DNA of 64,000 nucleotides from Symsagittifera roscoffensis (Eukaryota; Xenacoelomorpha; Acoela; Convolutidae): positions 10,546,027-10,610,026 of the forward strand of contig NC_087068.1 of the NCBI RefSeq assembly GCF_963678635.1, written 5' to 3'. The position numbers and the translations under genes are program-made. The stretch's first letter is position 1; each line of letters starts with the position of its first letter. The notes under the pieces were generated by a model. It had not been told where the DNA came from. It ran no database searches and saw only the letters and a program-made list of their open reading frames with translations. Below, one piece after another: positions 35,071 to 46,300 of the stretch.

Positions 35071-36189
35071 GTTGAAACTTCTGAATTTGCAAAAAAAAGG
35101 ATGATTTTTTATCGGCAACCGTAAGCAAAAAAAAGTGTCAAAACACTGAATCAAATTGGATCCCAAATATACCAGCACGTACTGAAAAAATCATGTTGTT
35201 TTTCGAGAGATTCAACTTTACATCATTTTTTTGCGCGGTTCATGAAAATATTGCAAAAAAAGCTTAAAACTTTTTATTTAGAGCTGTCAAAATAGATTTG
35301 CTTTTTGTGAAATTCATAAAGTTTATTGAGGTTTTCCTTAATGGAATAGGTGCATCACAACCTGCGAGCACAAACTTACATTAGAATAATTAAATTTTTT
35401 TTGCAAAAAATTCTTTTTTTTTTCGGTTCAATTTCTCAAAGTGCGTTACTTTTTTTTCCGGTGTACAAGAAACAAAAAAAAAGTTTGTCAAACGATATAA
35501 CGTTTCCTACATAAAAACTTGTTTCTTTTTATAGATCTGGAACTGTTCTAAATTTGAGAGAAATCACAATCAAGAACTAATTTCTTTTGTCTATCTAAGA
35601 AGATTCATCAGTGGCAACCAGTGTTAAGTTATCATGGAAAAAATTCAAGATTACCAAGAAAAAAAGCATGACTTTATCTCCATTTTTTCAGATTGTTTAT
35701 CATTGTTTGTAATAATTATCATCTTTCACCAATCGCTTAATGCTTATTCAGCAATATCTGACTTACATTTGCAAAACTTTCATCTGGGGTAGTTTTTTTG
35801 TTCCGACATAAAACAACTGAGCGTGAAAAATAGAGTAAGATCATTGATTTTATAAATTCGTAATTATCCCAATTTTGTATTAGAAAAATATAAAATTTTA
35901 AATTTTTCTAAAGTTTATTTATGTAATTCAGTTTTTACAGTTTTTCGAATTTATCCAACAAAAACAAAACTTAAATATGTCATAATGAAATATTTGAAAA
36001 GTTTTGATATATCAAAGTTAGATAACTCTAGTTACAATTTAATTACGCAATCAATAAAACATTTTCCTATAAATTGCCGAGCCTTCTTAGTTCTTGTTCT
36101 TTTTCCGTATTAATTTATTTTTTTTTCGGAATTATTTTCTTCTTTAATCTGACATCTCAGCTACCTGAAATTATTTTAGCTATACTTAA

Positions 36190-38100
36190 ACTTGGACTAG
36201 AGCTTTCTTGGTTGTTCAGGCGCCTGAAAATATCGCGCGTGTTGATTTTTGTTTTTCCCTCCAAATCGTCTTTAGTGGACAAGTAGTGAATATTGCCAAT
36301 GGATGTTGCTTGTTTTGTCTTTAATATCTGATTTCAACTCAGCAGTCCTGCTAACCTCCTTGTCCCGTTTTTGCAATGTCCTTTTTGCGATTTTCGTCAA
36401 TCCTCGTGGCTAAAAGCCACACTGAATGGTCGACTACAACAATCGTTCCCGTATGTCACATTTGAGATAAAGATTGATAGGCTCTATAGCCATTGGCTCA
36501 AGGGCCTTAAAGGCTCTATCTCTGGCTCAATCGGTCGGAGTCAATCAACGGCTGAGGTAGTTATGGAACTCAAGATCGTGCTACTGTTTAAAAACCAGTA
36601 CCAAAATCACACCGCATTCTACGAATTGAATAGATCGGCCAAATGATCAAATCTCTTAAAACCTACAACACAAGAACACCGTTAAAATCAGGGTCGGGTA
36701 AAGGTCGTTGTTACATTTTTCTAAATACTTTTTCACTTTCAGTTTTTAAGACAGTGTGTGCTGGATCCATTCAGGATCGATCAACTTAGAAACTCACCTT
36801 ATCTCAACATAAACACGTAAAACAAGCTCTTGTAAATAAATTCATTAATTCAAGACACGATAAGAACGATGAAATTAAGTCAAGTATATAATTCAATCAA
36901 GATCAAGTTAACTAACTAGATCAAGAAGTTTTGTAAAGTTTTTCACGAGTTTGGACGACTAGGTCAAATGACAGGGAAGGTTTCCCTGCGATATTGTACT
37001 CTTTATCTAGATGCAGTTTTTACTCTTTACGATGTCGGTAAGCAAACAACTTTACTCTCCCGTAGCTATTTAGATCTGCCAATTGCGATCTACAACTGGT
37101 CTACAGTGAGTTAATGCACAACTTTTTATGAGTTTTCAGAACTCCCGTTGTGATCTTGAGTTCTGATTTTAAGTTGTCGCAAAAAAATCAGGCATGACTG
37201 GCTCTACTTGAGTTTTTAAAAAATTATATCCAAAATGAAAACTTACATTTTGACCGACTAGCACAGATATAAATGGAGTTATATTCAGTAGAAGTGAGTT
37301 TACACAGCACTTTGGGTTTCAATGCCTTTTCGAAAGAAGTTTTGAGTGAAAGCAACCATGTTTTCAATTTTTTGTTGTTGAAACTTATTTGAGACTTGGA
37401 AATTTGCTGCAATTCTTCAGCTGAAAATTGTGTTAGATTGCATCAATTTTGTTGAGTAAAAAACAGAGATGAACCGTTCGGTCATTTCTTGTTTTTTTTA
37501 TTAATCGGGGAGTTGCGCAATTTTCTTACCTTCAATGATCTTGTTAATATTTTCGGATACTATCTTTCATTTTCCAGGGTATTGGTTAATCCAATGTTTC
37601 CGCTATTCCTCAATGCTTGTCAAATTTTAAAATGCTGAGTTACTTTTGAAAACCCAACTGATTGTGACGGCTTTGACTTGTCGATTGTAATGCAACAATG
37701 CTCAGCTTCTTGAAATAAATATAGTGCAGGTATCATTGGATTTCTAATACCACATGCATGTTCTTTTTCGTGAGTCTTCATGTACTTTTAACTCCGAGAA
37801 GGCCAAATTACCGTTGTCATTTAGCTCCATTGTCATCTGATTCTTCTAAAGTAAATTGCAAAATTGGATGCAATATGATAGCAGCTTTGAGGAATACCCC
37901 AGCATCGCACCTGAAAGATCTAACCATATCATTCACAAAGAATGTCCTGCTTAAGCAAGTTTTTTGAATGATGCTCGCGTATTCGGGTTGCGATATGTTA
38001 CTACAACTTGAGTGGTACCAATTCAAGCTGGATTTGCTTTCTTCCCCTTTAATTCTACATGTCACTTTTTTGTTCTACATGTAAACTAAGCAAAAAACGG
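36190..38100 (-). mobile_element. Ancient PLE copy split by a gypsy LTR
   Basis: Minus-strand translation matches the 25-27.6 kb PLE in order: SLNWYHSSCSNIS (the PHD-finger centre, 38,025-37,980), FVNDMVRSFRCDAGVFLKAA (RT motif C region, YVDD changed to FVND), HPILQFTLEE, NGNLAFSEL, KLKTWLLSLKTSF and NSIYI (start of GIY-YIG, 37,265). Beyond the LTR (36,434 down) it resumes with WLLATRIDENRKKD (compare HLTKRIEEHRKED) and KINTRDIFRRL (compare AINTRDEFRSR). Heavy decay; catalytic Asp residues partly lost. Confidence 0.75.
36435..37265 (-). repeat. Solo-like gypsy LTR inserted in the ancient PLE
   Basis: Collinear with the 6,354-7,337 LTR: start TACAACAATCG (for TGTAACAGTCG), then ccattggctcaag, cggtcggag, accgttaaaa and cagggtcgg, then gatccattcaggatcgatc, and end tgaccgactagcaca. 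Divergence is high, so this is a much older member of the family than the 6.35-kb LTR. No internal gypsy sequence adjoins, and PLE coding resumes on both sides, so it is a solo LTR or a lone insertion. No clear target duplication remains. Confidence 0.65.
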
Positions 38101-39070
38101 AACGAATCATGCTCGGCAACAACAAATTATATAAGAACAAAAAATATATTTTGCACTTCTACGGAGTGCAATCCGCTGCTTCAAGGGGTGCAAAAAAAAA
38201 CTTAAAAGGACATCCTACATAGACAATTCCATCTGTGCTATAATCGAAGAGGGTAGATTTTAATTGACAATTCTCTGGATGCGTTGAAATCGACTTGATT
38301 TATTCGAAAAAAAAATTTGCCGATACATTTATATAGCGTTGGTATGGCCCTATCCAGCCTGTGCACGGACCGTCGCATGACGGAAGGGCCCATATTCATT
38401 GACCACCTTTTTTACAGAGTCACTTTTGGTACTACAATCCTTATTGCGGGTGCTTATTATTTGAGCAAAAAATTGGCTAAGTAACTGCAACGGAAGGCTT
38501 TATGGCTTGACCGTCTTTTGTAGATATCTTAAACCGTTGCATTTAGAGTGAACCACTGCCAAATTTAGTATTTTTAAAATAGTTTTCCGAGACAATTTAG
38601 ATGGTTGGTGTGATCTCACAATGTCTTGATGTCTATTTCAATAGCTTTTTGAGCCGAACATCAAGTGTATAAAGTGTACAGTCTCTTTACATCAAGCGCA
38701 ATTATACTCTCGTCAGAGTACAGTCTCGTTTCCTTTAAGATCTCCTCCCATCTATTCGTTTCTATGTTGGCCCCGTCATTTTTTTCAGATAAAAAACTCA
38801 GATGAAATTGAAAAAATGAAAGAATTTCTGAAATTAAATGCTCTTATCTGACTATTAAAAGTTTTCCGTATTTACAAAATTTCAAAACTTTGTTGACTGA
38901 AAGATGTGATGAAGGTCAAATGCGTATCCGAACTTTTGAAAACTTTTTTATTGAAAAATCTAAAGATCTTTTTTTGTGAATATTGTTTAAACTTTTTTTT
39001 TGAATATTGCTTAAAGTTTAAAAAAAGTGAGAACATTTGAATTATCGGTGATGTCCCATTTGTACCAACG
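38101..39070. other. No gene recognised
   Basis: AT-rich with one GC-richer patch at 38,341-38,400. No ORF, RNA gene or repeat I can support. A 5' continuation of the ancient PLE (RT motifs A/B) is expected here on the minus strand but is not recognisable. Confidence 0.45.
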
Positions 39071-39461
39071 TTCATTTGTACCAAAATGACAAATCTGTCC
39101 CATTTGTACCAAAATGATTTAACTCGATGTCTGATTGGTCGAATTGTGAGCTTACAAATTATTACATTAATTTTCTAACTGTTCAAACAGAAGAAAACTA
39201 AACATCAGAATAGTGACCGCCGCAGTCGCGCCAACGTGTTGCGAGCTTGCCAACAGAGGGTGGGACTCTATACGAAAATTAGAGCCGATTATCGCCGCAA
39301 AGCGGCAACGCGCACGTAGCGCGCCCACCGGCGACCTTAAACCAAGAGCTTAAAGTAGTCGGCTTAATAGTCTTAGGCCGATTGAATATTATTGGTACAA
39401 TCGCGATTGATTTTTTATTTTGGTACGAATGGGACTGATTTATCGTTTTGGTACTTGTGAA
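39071..39461. mobile_element. Short inverted-repeat element (MITE-like) with GC-rich hairpins
   Basis: The left end has gtaccaaaatgacaaatc and gtcccatttgtaccaaaatg. The right end, reverse-complemented, reads gtaccaaaacgataaatc and gtcccattcgtaccaaaat. So about 50 bp form terminal inverted repeats with roughly 80% identity, each containing two GTACCAAAA boxes. The 390-bp interior has no ORF but carries a GC-rich block (39,290-39,330) with stems gccgc/gcggc and cgcgc/gcgcg. Non-autonomous DNA transposon is the likely class; superfamily unknown. Confidence 0.65.
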
Positions 39462-39776
39462 TACCCACCGAATTATCATTTAGATATATCAAGATACATA
39501 AAAAATATTGGGTTATTTTATTACGTAGTAACAGTTGCTTGATTCTGATTAGGCAATTTTGTTAAGGTAATTTTAAAATGTTTTTGACACTTTTTCATGA
39601 TCGTTGATCAGTGTCTAAAAATGGTATTTAAAACTTCTTACGATGCACAAAATAGACGGAAACGTTTGAAACATTTTTAAAAGTCTGATGGTTTTTTATC
39701 AAATCAGTTATTTAACTGCCGACTGCAAGTTAGAATGTAATACATGAACGAAAAAGTTTTTATTATGTAGATATAT
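39462..39776. other. AT-rich spacer, no gene recognised
   Basis: Contains phrases also seen in the PLE pseudo-LTR (gacactttttcatgatcgttgatca and gatgcacaaaat at 39,588-39,655), so it includes a small, diverged fragment of that repeat in plus orientation. Confidence 0.45.
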
Positions 39777-39789
39777 TTGCAGGTGCAAC

Positions 39790-40026
39790 ATGGCTGTTAT
39801 TAGTGATTCATTCATCGATAAAGTACAGCGTTGTGGTTTGACTACATTTGCTATTTTTGGTTCTAGTATTTGGCTTGGAATGGTAATTTGGAAACGGTTG
39901 AACGCTAAAGCGTACAAGGAGCTGCCCAAAGTATCGGAAACCGATGAACGAACAGTATCACATTTGCCTGTGCTCGTAAATTTTGTTCTTGTTTTGCAAG
40001 CTGAACTTAAATCTTGGGTCAATTAA
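39790..40026 (+). CDS. Small single-pass membrane protein, COX14-like layout (tentative)
   Basis: ATG at 39,790 opens 78 codons. A splice-acceptor-like tatatttgcag ends 7 bases upstream, suggesting a 5' UTR exon. The product has a short N-terminus (SFIDKVQRCG), one hydrophobic segment (TTFAIFGSSIWLGMVIW, residues about 18-34), then a basic stretch (KRLNAKAYKEL). This size and layout resemble small mitochondrial inner-membrane assembly factors such as COX14, but similarity is only by pattern. The acidic SETDERT could be the last exonic residues before a GT donor (ACA/GTATCA), so the C-terminus is uncertain. It converges tail-to-tail with the iGluR gene, 300 bp away. Confidence 0.4.
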   Translation: MAVISDSFIDKVQRCGLTTFAIFGSSIWLGMVIWKRLNAKAYKELPKVSETDERTVSHLPVLVNFVLVLQAELKSWVN

Positions 40027-40332
40027 AGTGTTTGTACATTTTCAGAGTGCTCCAGTATTGAGAGGCTACACACTTGGCTCCATCACATGGAGTGTGAAAA
40101 ACGTAAGATTCTTTCTTTGCATTCAATGCTACTAATTGAACTAAATAGACTGGTAGCTTAGCGTTTGCATAAATATGTGCTCTAACTAGCATGCTCATGA
40201 CCGAACGTACAAATTTTGAATGAGAGGACACGCTTTGAATAAGAAAAAAAAAGTACTTGGATTTTATTTTAAATAGCGTTTTCTAAAAATGAGTTTGCAA
40301 TTGTGCTCTCGAGCAGTTTGAAAAGTTGTTCT

Positions 40333-43300
40333 TCATCTGTTGTAAAATATCAGCTTTGGCTCAGCGGTGGAAATCGCCGAAACATTTTCTTTTGTTTTTG
40401 CAACGCTGTGGTGACGGTGCACGCCATTACTAGTTGCAGAATTTATTTGGTAGCCATTGTGATCCACGCTGTTTTGCGATTCAATTAGTCTCCTTTGCAT
40501 TGCATTGGGTCTCAGAGGCATAGTTGTTTGATCATTTATGAGATCCAATGATCCAAAAATTTGACCATAATTCCACCGATTTGGCTGGAAACTACCATTA
40601 GGCAAGCTGCTATTGCCCAAATTGTAAAAGGGCTGCAGTTGGTAGTGGTTATTTTGTGTAACAGTAACATTCATTTTTGGGCTAAATGGTGTGGCATATA
40701 TTCCGTTGTATAAATTACTGGTGCCCTCGTTTGGTACTTCAGTATACTGAATGCTCTTTTTCCACACTCCATTTTCCACCGGGTGGCGATTGGTGTTGAA
40801 AAATGGAAAAGAATCGTCATTTAATCGCGCTTGCGCAGGGTCCGGCAACGACTCATCCTCAATCGTCTCTCTGTTCGGTTGAATGTTGCAGCTTCTGACC
40901 ATCCACATTTCGCCACAGACTGTGAATACGGACAGAAATACTCCAAACATGAGAGTGAAGAAAATTCCCTTAACACTGCTGAGGTCAATACCTGAAACAC
41001 ATAATGATTTTTTTATTTAGTTTTTCATCTGATGTCAAGTGTTGGGGTTCGAATCTTTTCTACTGGTTACCCTTGCGATATCAGGAATTAGAATTTTTCC
41101 CGTAAACAACTGCGTCCACAGGATCTCTTCTAGTGGATCTTCACTTCTAGTCCTAAATTATGTCGGTTCATTTTCCGTTTTTTTCAAGGCCATGTTTTTT
41201 TTATCTTGTAGGGTTTTTATTGGTTAACTTTTTAAACAGTTTTTACTGAAACTGAAACTTCACAAATTTGTAAATTTACCATGTCTGATTTTGAGTTTTT
41301 TCTTTTTTGTTTTCGTGTTTTCGTAATTATTTTCATTTTTCGGCTTAATAGGTGTCGGCCTATATTATATCGGTTTATTTGCCTAATATTGATTCACATG
41401 ACAAGCAAGTAAAGTTTAATGTTTGTGTGTGTTTTGAGGGCGAGGGGGACTTCTTCTTAACTTTTTATAAGTCCTAAGTCTTGTTAGTTTTTTTTCGGCT
41501 TTAACGGTTTCTGCTCAGGTCTTTTTGTCTTTGTTACCGCTTGGCTTGGCTTGTTTTTTTTCAAAACTAGTCTTATTCATTTTGATAGACCTTTTTTCGA
41601 CGTTTTTAATTTTTCCGACTTAGCGGCTTTCTTGTTTTGTATCGCAAGTGGTGCGAAGCTCAGCTTTCCCTTTGTGTTATATTTTCTTTGAGAGCAAGTG
41701 TATTTGTAATAGGGAACTAGACTTTTTCCGTATGCATTACATTTTAGAAAATAGACTTTCAGTCATTATGAAACGACAATAACTCCCATGCGCCTTCTCT
41801 CTTGGTCAAGTGTGTTTCGGGTCCCGACCAGACCTGTTTTTTTTTCAGTTTGTATGAAATTGAAAATTTTTCCCCTTGAAAAATTGAAGTGTCAAGTTTT
41901 TGTTTGCTTGCTTTTGTTTTGTCCGCTTAGTTGCATATCGCTGTATTTTTTTTGGTAAATATTAAAAATAAAAGCTTAAGGTCCAAGTAGTTTCGGTTCA
42001 TGTTTTGGTGTAAAAGTTCATAGTTTTAAAACACAATTGCTTACCATTTTTATGTTAACATTTTCCTATGGTATTTTTTTTGTTTTCGGCTCAATGATCG
42101 TCTACCCACGTATTGTCGGATGTTTTGCCGCTCCGTAACTAATAAAAGCTTATTTAATGCTAGTGATCGTGTTTTCGAATTTTTTCTTTTTTTGTAATTT
42201 TTTTTTCGATTTTCAATTTTTTTTCGCTTGTGTTATGCACGTATCTTTTTCTAGTCCATTTGTTGTTTTGAAAGTTATGCGAAGCTCCGCTTCGCCTCTG
42301 TGTAAATATTTTTGAATTATGATTTTGATCTGATCGTAAAATTTTCTCGTAAAACTTTCTCACTTTTCAAAACAGAATTGTTTTGCCTGGCTCGATTTGT
42401 CAAATGAACTTCATGAATAAATTGGTTGGCAAAGTTGTGCCTGCTCTGGAAATACTTAGAAGTTTTCGATAAACAAAAACATGTCGCAAGTTTTGTTGCA
42501 GTCATTTTTTTTACTCCTGAACACTGGCTTATATTTTGTAAGGCAAGTAGCGCGAAGCTCCGTTTCCTCTCTGCGTGAAGGCTTATTTATTTCTGGTGAT
42601 TGTGTTTGTTGACATGTTTTCCTCAAATTGAGCATCAATCGAGATAAACGTGTGATTTTTTTTTGTTAGGGAAGGCGTAAATTTTAGTTTTTCGAGGAGA
42701 CTTAAAGATAGCTTAAAGAATCTAACAGTTTCAGTTTGGATTCACTTGTCTATTGCGTGGATTTCACGTCTGATTTAAATTTCGAAGGCCATGTTGATTG
42801 TTCTTAGCTATTCATACTTATCTGTTGAAGCCTATTTTGATTTCTGTGTCCAAGAAATTGACTGAAAAATTCAAAAAATTTTTGTTCTCTTTTAAGCGAT
42901 AGCTACGGTGATGATTTTGTGATGATTGCACCCGAATTAACTATTATTTTCTTTTTTGAATCGACCTCGACTTATTTCAGTTCGTTCAGAAATTTATAAA
43001 CTTTGTCTGTGTCAAAAGTTTTTTGCTTTGTTTAGGAATGCCAAATCGATTATTTTAACTTGTTTTTACCTAAAATTGTTTTACTGGCTTTTTCAAACAG
43101 TCACTCTATACTGACATACCGTTTTGAAGCTATCTTAAAGCGGTAGATATTTCAAATCATTTAATCGAACATGAGAAAATCAAATTTTCTGACCTCTTGT
43201 ACTGGTGTCCTCCTCGCTGGCCTGGTCTGTGTCCTTGGTTCCTGTGACACACTCGGTGGCATTGAGGAACCATTTTTGTCTGAGCTTCTCAAGTCTCCCG

Positions 43301-46300
43301 TCCTCCTGCAGCATCAGAATGGCAGAGGAGACGTTCTTTTTCAGTCCACTTCCTTTGGTCATAGCTATGCCGTAGCCTAAATTATGTAAATAAACAAATA
43401 TATTGTGCCAAACTAGTTGTGATGACTATCTAACAACGTTAAGATCTCAAAATCAAGCAAGCACTCAAATACTCAAAATGAGCTGCTGTTATCCATAGAT
43501 TAGGTAAATTGATTGCCACATGGTTTTTTTCCAATTAATCATTCCTCTAAAGATCCTGTAGCTATGCTTAGCATTAGAACTTTTGAACCAAGTGAAAGGA
43601 AGATATTAATGGTCGCACACTTCCCATAAACGACCTTTCAGTGGCCTCGCACCATCATTGACCTACCTTTGTTCATGAATGGCTTGCCCACACTTATATA
43701 TTCACAATGTATGGTCTGAATCCACTGCAGTATGGCATCGTCCCACATGAATGCATATCGTCCACTCTTCACCTTCTCAAATCCCTCCTCCGCTGTGGTC
43801 ACTAAGTTGTCACTGGGCTTGTAGTCATTCACCAGTGCCGCGTAGATGCGCTCATAAAGGGGAATCATCTCGGCCTGATAAAACACAAGCTAGTGATCCT
43901 GTTTTCTCAAGTTGAGTTAATTTTTTATCGAAAACGAGTTAAAAATATAGATTCGTCTTAAAATTTAAAGGTCATTAAGGTCATAATTAAGGACAAATGA
44001 CTAAATTTGTTTTTCTGTTTCCTTAAAGGTTTGAAGATCTGCGCACTAAAGTTCTAACTCTATAATCTCACCTGTTCTTTGAAGTCTAGATGTATGGGTG
44101 AGTTAATTACTGTGCCGTAGGATATCTTGTTCTGGTAGGCCAGGCTCTGCAGGGAGTCTATCGGGGTCTCCATTCTGTTCACAGTGAGGAAGGCCGCTAA
44201 GTTGGCCGTGTACATCGCAGTTACAGTGAGAGAGAAAAACCACCAGAATCCGCCTATGATTCGACCTATAACGGATATAACATAGAAGAGAAACATTGTA
44301 AGCAGGACTTCGCGTAATTCTTAAGCGTTGTTTATCTTGATTAGCATTCTTATCGTAATTTGGATGAGCTTTAATTTGGATGAGCTTTTTTCTCGCCGAA
44401 TAACCAGAAGGTGTGTGAGGTTCGACCGGAACAACACAATAGAGAATAGAAACATTCAAAGTGATGATAAATGACGACTCCCTCCAAGCTCAGAACTGCA
44501 GGTAGTTCTAAAGTTAGCTGTGCTTTTGACAAGTTTAATATTCTCACATTTTGGCAAGTATTCTCGTCAACGAACCAACAGAAAGTTCTATTGGTTTACT
44601 GGATATTGAAAACCAATGAAAAATTGGTCAGATGTTTAAGGTAGTTACGTGACGTCTAAATTTCCCTAACAATTTAGTTTTAGAAGTCTGTAAGAAAATT
44701 GAAAAATGAAAATTTTTATCATAAAACACCAGAATTGCAATGTTGGATGTTGGAGCTGAAAGTGCGCATATACGATTCTTTAATGCTGGGGAATACGAGT
44801 CTGTATTGGGGAGTATTATTTCCAATTATGGTCACTGGCTATGGCCTCTGACCTGAAGGTGTGGCCGGTTGTATGTCCACTCCCTGCATCATGATGGAGG
44901 AGATCATGAACCAGATGGAGTTGCGCATGTTGAACTTGGACAAGTCAGTGAAGCCACTCAAGTCGTTCACATTCTCAGCCGAGGGACTGATTCTGGTCAA
45001 AGCGTACATTAATAGGCCGACGGCGAAGATAAGGGCACAGAATGAGACCCACCTGGAAAGAGTTTATTTTTTGTTGGTCTAACCAAAAACGAAGAGACCC
45101 ATCTGGAAAGAGTTACTTTTTTGTTGAACTAACCAAAAACGAAGTTCTTTTTATGGGCTTATGAAGGGAGGCGTCTGGATAAATATATCACAGGTGAGAG
45201 TTAAAATTGTATTTTTCAGCCTTTCGAGGTCAAAAAAATAACAAAGTATCAGTTGCGCCATCGCAGCTGTGCGCATGACTAGGACCTACACCAATACTTT
45301 CTTTTTTTTCGGGCTCGGCAATCATCACTGGTCATGCTGGGCCTGGAATGACTGCTTTTTTTTGGTGACAGACCGGAAAGTATGGAATAGGCAAGACTGG
45401 CAAAGATAACTGAAGATCAAATAATCATGTTTTTACGAAGCTACCTTAGGTAGACCTATAGAGCTTACACGTTCTGGGTGAGTGGGTTGAGGAATCCGAA
45501 TCCGTCGTCTGTCTGGAACTGCTTTTTGATCAGAATACCAACTGAGTAGTCCATGTAGCGAGAGGAGAAGTCGACCACGTCCTGTCTAGCTGAAGTGATG
45601 ATCATACCACTCACTGCCATGTCAGCGCGCCTGAATGCAGAAAGTTTAAAACAAACTGATCGAGGCCTGTTTTTTCTGAATGGGTTTTTTCCTGAAGATA
45701 ATCATCGTTAAAAAATCGGATATAAACTTCGACCCAAGTAAGAAGTTCAAATGCTCTTTTTTTCAAATATGGAAGCATTGAAGTTTTCATAGGCATGAGT
45801 TTTTTTTGTGATCTGAGGCTTCTTGGAAATGTTAGATCTGTCGCTAAAGGAAAATGTTTTAATAGTGTTAAACTGATCATTTCTGAAATCAAGCGATTTT
45901 TGAAGGTTTCATGGTCAGGTGTAACTCACCCATATACCACTTCGCCCACCGCTCCGTTCCAGTTGTCGTCAATTAGAGACCCATAAGCACTGGCACTGTA
46001 CACCTCGTATCTCAATCCCAAATGTCTCATGATCTCACTTAGTAAGTCTATGCAGTACCCGTAGTACTTCACGCCTTCAGACCCGATTTCCTAATTAGGA
46101 AAGGTTGCAATACCAGGCACATCTAACAATATCATTTTTGTAGCTGGACCAATTGCACATAGGTTACAGAAAAGGGAAAAGATAACTTTTGCCAGCCTAC
46201 AAAAAAATTTACTGTAAGCGGCAGACTAACATATTGTTCATAAGCTGAAACTCTCTGGTCTAAAAATTGTTAGCTTTTTTAAGTTTTCGTCGTGACTAGC

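Larger units (their letters stand above)
29036..35900 (+). repeat. Tandem array of a decayed LINE, unit about 1.8 kb
   Basis: Landmarks repeat in order along the plus strand: tctgcttgcccaca-like (29,168; 30,980; 32,750; 34,566), ctaaaagctac (29,247; 32,830; 34,645), RT wording GFRTSYSTIDA (29,531; 33,120; 34,905), atggatggtgataa (29,600; 31,907; 33,187), and GPFIENSF-like C-terminal wording (30,090; 32,440; 33,690). The long pair 29,095-31,030 and 32,685-34,615 is about 95% identical; the last unit is more diverged. So one LINE-derived unit lies in about four head-to-tail copies. Unit 2 is interrupted by R1 at 31,075-31,650. All RT frames contain stops. It is the same family as LINE B. Confidence 0.8.

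Noticed and set aside
6354-37265. Treating the LTRs at 6,354 and 36,435 as a pair of one element
   Set aside because: They are in the right order for a minus-strand element but are far too diverged from each other to be a pair, and the second lies inside the GIY-YIG domain of an old PLE.
43171-43380. Plus-strand ORF with a signal-peptide-like start
   Set aside because: It is exactly antisense to iGluR exon 9, which is supported by splice sites and protein similarity.
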